Shown piece by piece: positions 62,323 to 64,000 of a stretch of DNA of 64,000 nt. The translations under genes and the position numbers were made by a program. Within the stretch, counting starts at the first letter, position 1, and every line of letters begins with the position of its first letter. The DNA is from Nymphaea colorata. Taxonomy: Eukaryota; Streptophyta; Magnoliopsida; Nymphaeales; Nymphaeaceae. The notes below the pieces were generated by a model. It had not been told where the DNA came from and made no database searches. It saw only the letters and a list, made by a program, of their open reading frames with translations. The stretch lies in contig NC_045139.1 of the NCBI RefSeq assembly GCF_008831285.2, positions 10,822,704-10,886,703 of the forward strand, written 5' to 3'.

Positions 62323-63110
62323 CAGGATGAAGAAGATGGGCAGGTTAAGGTCGCTCTTGCTTTTTGTAATCTTGTTGGGAGCATCAGCTAAATATTTCAC
62401 ATTGTTCATTTTGTGAGCAATCTCTATGCTAGTACCTATAGTGACGCTTCTTTAAAAAAAACACATCAAGGTTACTGGGAAAGAGGTGTCAAAGAGAAAT
62501 TAAAACATCACCTGTCTATATGTAAAGGTCATTCCCAACTTACAGTGAAATTTATATGCTTAATGTTCATTTATGAATTTTTCACGTGCCTTTCAATTTA
62601 CCCTAGCAGGTGTCTAGATTAGGAAAGAGTTACTGGCAGTTTGTCTATAAGGCATACAGATGGACCATTAGCCTGTAACTAATGGTGCTTTGGACATTGG
62701 CTGTACAACAAACTGAAATTAAGAAGGAAGTTAGGTTGAGGGCCTAATGATTAAATTAGCTCCATACGAAGTACTGTCCGGAACAGGGTTTGGTGGATCT
62801 CTGGCTCTCTAGGCTTTAACATCAGTCAAGAGAATCTTGCATCTTAAGCAAGATTGTGTTGCTGTTTGACGTTTCATTCAAATTAAAACCATGAGAGGAA
62901 TGAAGAGGCTGGGAGTGTTCCGTTTCTAAATTAATACTTCTGGACCCTGTATTTAGGTCAAGCTCCACATCCCAGTGGAATCCGAACAAAAATGCTCCAT
63001 CGGTATTCAACACGTAGACTATCTTTAGGTGATCTGCATTTCCGTTGCAACCTAAGTTTCTGTTATGCTTTGCTAGTTGCTCATATTTTTTGTTTCCTTT
63101 TTCCCTTCAG
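62323..63110. other. Intergenic between PPR and RIC genes
   Basis: No gene called. A minus-strand frame of about 60 codons at 62,822-63,013 matches nothing I recognise. The polypyrimidine tract and TTCAG at 63,090-63,110 look like an acceptor for a 5' UTR exon of the following gene, so an upstream non-coding exon may lie here. Confidence 0.4.
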
Positions 63111-63139
63111 GAGAAGAGTATAATATACCTGTTCTGCAA

Positions 63140-63806
63140 ATGAAGAGTTCACTGGGATTGCTACCTTTCCCAAAATCTGCACTTTCTGACGGAATGCAGA
63201 GATTGATTAAGAGCCTCATGAGTTTTTCTCAACTGTTTGGTAATTGCTTATAACTCTAACATCCTGGGTAAATAATCCTAAATTTGGTTTTTTCTCTTCA
63301 CATAAACTGCTCCTTCAGTTTGTGTGTGGCAACCTCAATCGATTTACTTCCTGCTTTAGAGTCATCTTAGGAAGCGCCGTGTTCCAAGTTCCAACAAGAC
63401 TGAACATAAAGCATGTCCGGCTCAGTGTCAAATAGCACCAGTTTCCTTCACTCAGTGCACGTCTATTGATCACTCACAACACATGCAAATTCAGATCATT
63501 GTCCCTAAATTGACGAAATTCTCAATTTCAGGTGAGAAGGAAGAGTTTGTGGAGATGGAAATCGGTAGCCCAACCGATGGAAAACACGTAGCTCACATTG
63601 GTTGGGGTGGTTCGTCAACTGTCATGGAGAGCTCTGAAGAGCTTCAAAGTCCTGCGTTGTCCCTCCTGCCTCTAGTCTCCCTTCAAGATTTTGAGCTCGC
63701 CATGGCAGCACGGGCTGTTGCAGATGGAGGGATCAGTTGCTTAATTAATGCAGAAGGAAGAGAGAGAGAGAGAGAGAGAGAGAGGGAACTGAAGATGCAC
63801 GAGTGA
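63140..63806 (+). CDS. ROP-interactive CRIB-motif (RIC) protein, two coding exons
   Basis: Small effector that binds active ROP/RAC GTPases through a CRIB motif and acts in polar growth and cytoskeleton control. Exon 1 is 63,140-63,239 (with MQRLIKSLMSFSQLF, a head typical of plant RICs); the intron is GT..AG; exon 2 is 63,532-63,806. The phases join as G|GT, giving FSQLFGEKEEFVEMEIG and 124 aa in total. The CRIB core is at about residues 44-59 (EIGSPTDGKHVAHIGWGG). Most plant RICs read PTDVKHVAHIGWDG, so a V to G and a D to G change stand out. The C-terminal tail contains [10 protein letters not shown] encoded by a GA microsatellite (63,757-63,785), so the true 3' exon end may differ. An acceptor at 63,110 suggests a 5' UTR intron. 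Confidence 0.82.
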
Positions 63807-64000
63807 TGGCTCTACCTTTTCGTTAGTTCATAAATATCTATACACTTCTTCTTTAGTGGAAAGGTTTATATGCATTTTACCTTTCCAGGCGGTGGATTGT
63901 TAACCTCAAAATATGCCCATACATATCCAACAAAACATCTGCTTGTACAAAGCCGTTGGATATCTTTATTTTTTAAATGAACCATTAAGGTTTTCGTGCT
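63807..64000. other. 3' flank of RIC gene, window end
   Basis: Probable 3' UTR and downstream DNA; nothing else recognised. Confidence 0.35.

Overview
The window is nuclear DNA of a flowering plant. The evidence is intron-rich receptor-kinase and transporter genes with GT-AG introns, a plant PLS-class PPR gene, a plant-specific ROP-effector (CRIB) gene, and dense plant-type transposons (L1-like LINEs, Ty1/copia, CACTA, MITEs, tRNA-derived SINEs). I cannot name the species. No bacterial-type operon, CRISPR array, rRNA or clear tRNA gene is visible.

Four genes can be reconstructed with an open frame across every exon. (1) A malectin/LRR receptor-like kinase on the minus strand, 24,668 down to 8,183: 15 exons, 911 aa. 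Its 8.7-kb first intron carries an almost full LINE. (2) A nucleobase-ascorbate transporter (NAT) on the minus strand, 44,830 down to 41,020: 14 exons, 520 aa. (3) A PLS-class E/E+ PPR gene without introns on the plus strand, 60,433-62,322: 629 aa. (4) A two-exon ROP-interactive CRIB (RIC) gene on the plus strand, 63,140-63,806: 124 aa, easily missed because its halves are short.

Layout: 1-2.77 kb, decayed LINE; 2.81-5.58 kb, truncated and mutated second copy of the NAT gene; 6.2-7.0 kb, short TIR element; 8.2-24.7 kb, receptor kinase with the LINE in intron 1; 24.9-27.6 kb, AT-rich long-inverted-repeat element inside a nest of small TIR elements; 27.9-36.5 kb, LINE split by a copia element (TSD AACTG), itself carrying a TRIM-like element (TSD AGGTG); 37-38.3 kb, two MITEs; 39.0 kb, orphan kinase exon; 40.4-44.8 kb, intact NAT gene and duplicated flank; 46.2-47.4 kb, unidentified dispersed repeat and SINE-like sequences; 49.9-52.8 kb, probable solo LTR (TSD CCTTT) next to a CACTA end; 53.9-57.3 kb, second decayed copia; 57.6-59.3 kb, non-autonomous CACTA; 60.4-64.0 kb, PPR and RIC genes.

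The genes do not form a pathway. The notable biology is structural: a DNA-level duplication of a transporter gene with one living and one dead copy, a receptor gene that keeps its frame across a LINE-filled intron, and several layers of nested insertions whose order can be read from target-site duplications. I see no convincing new molecular system.
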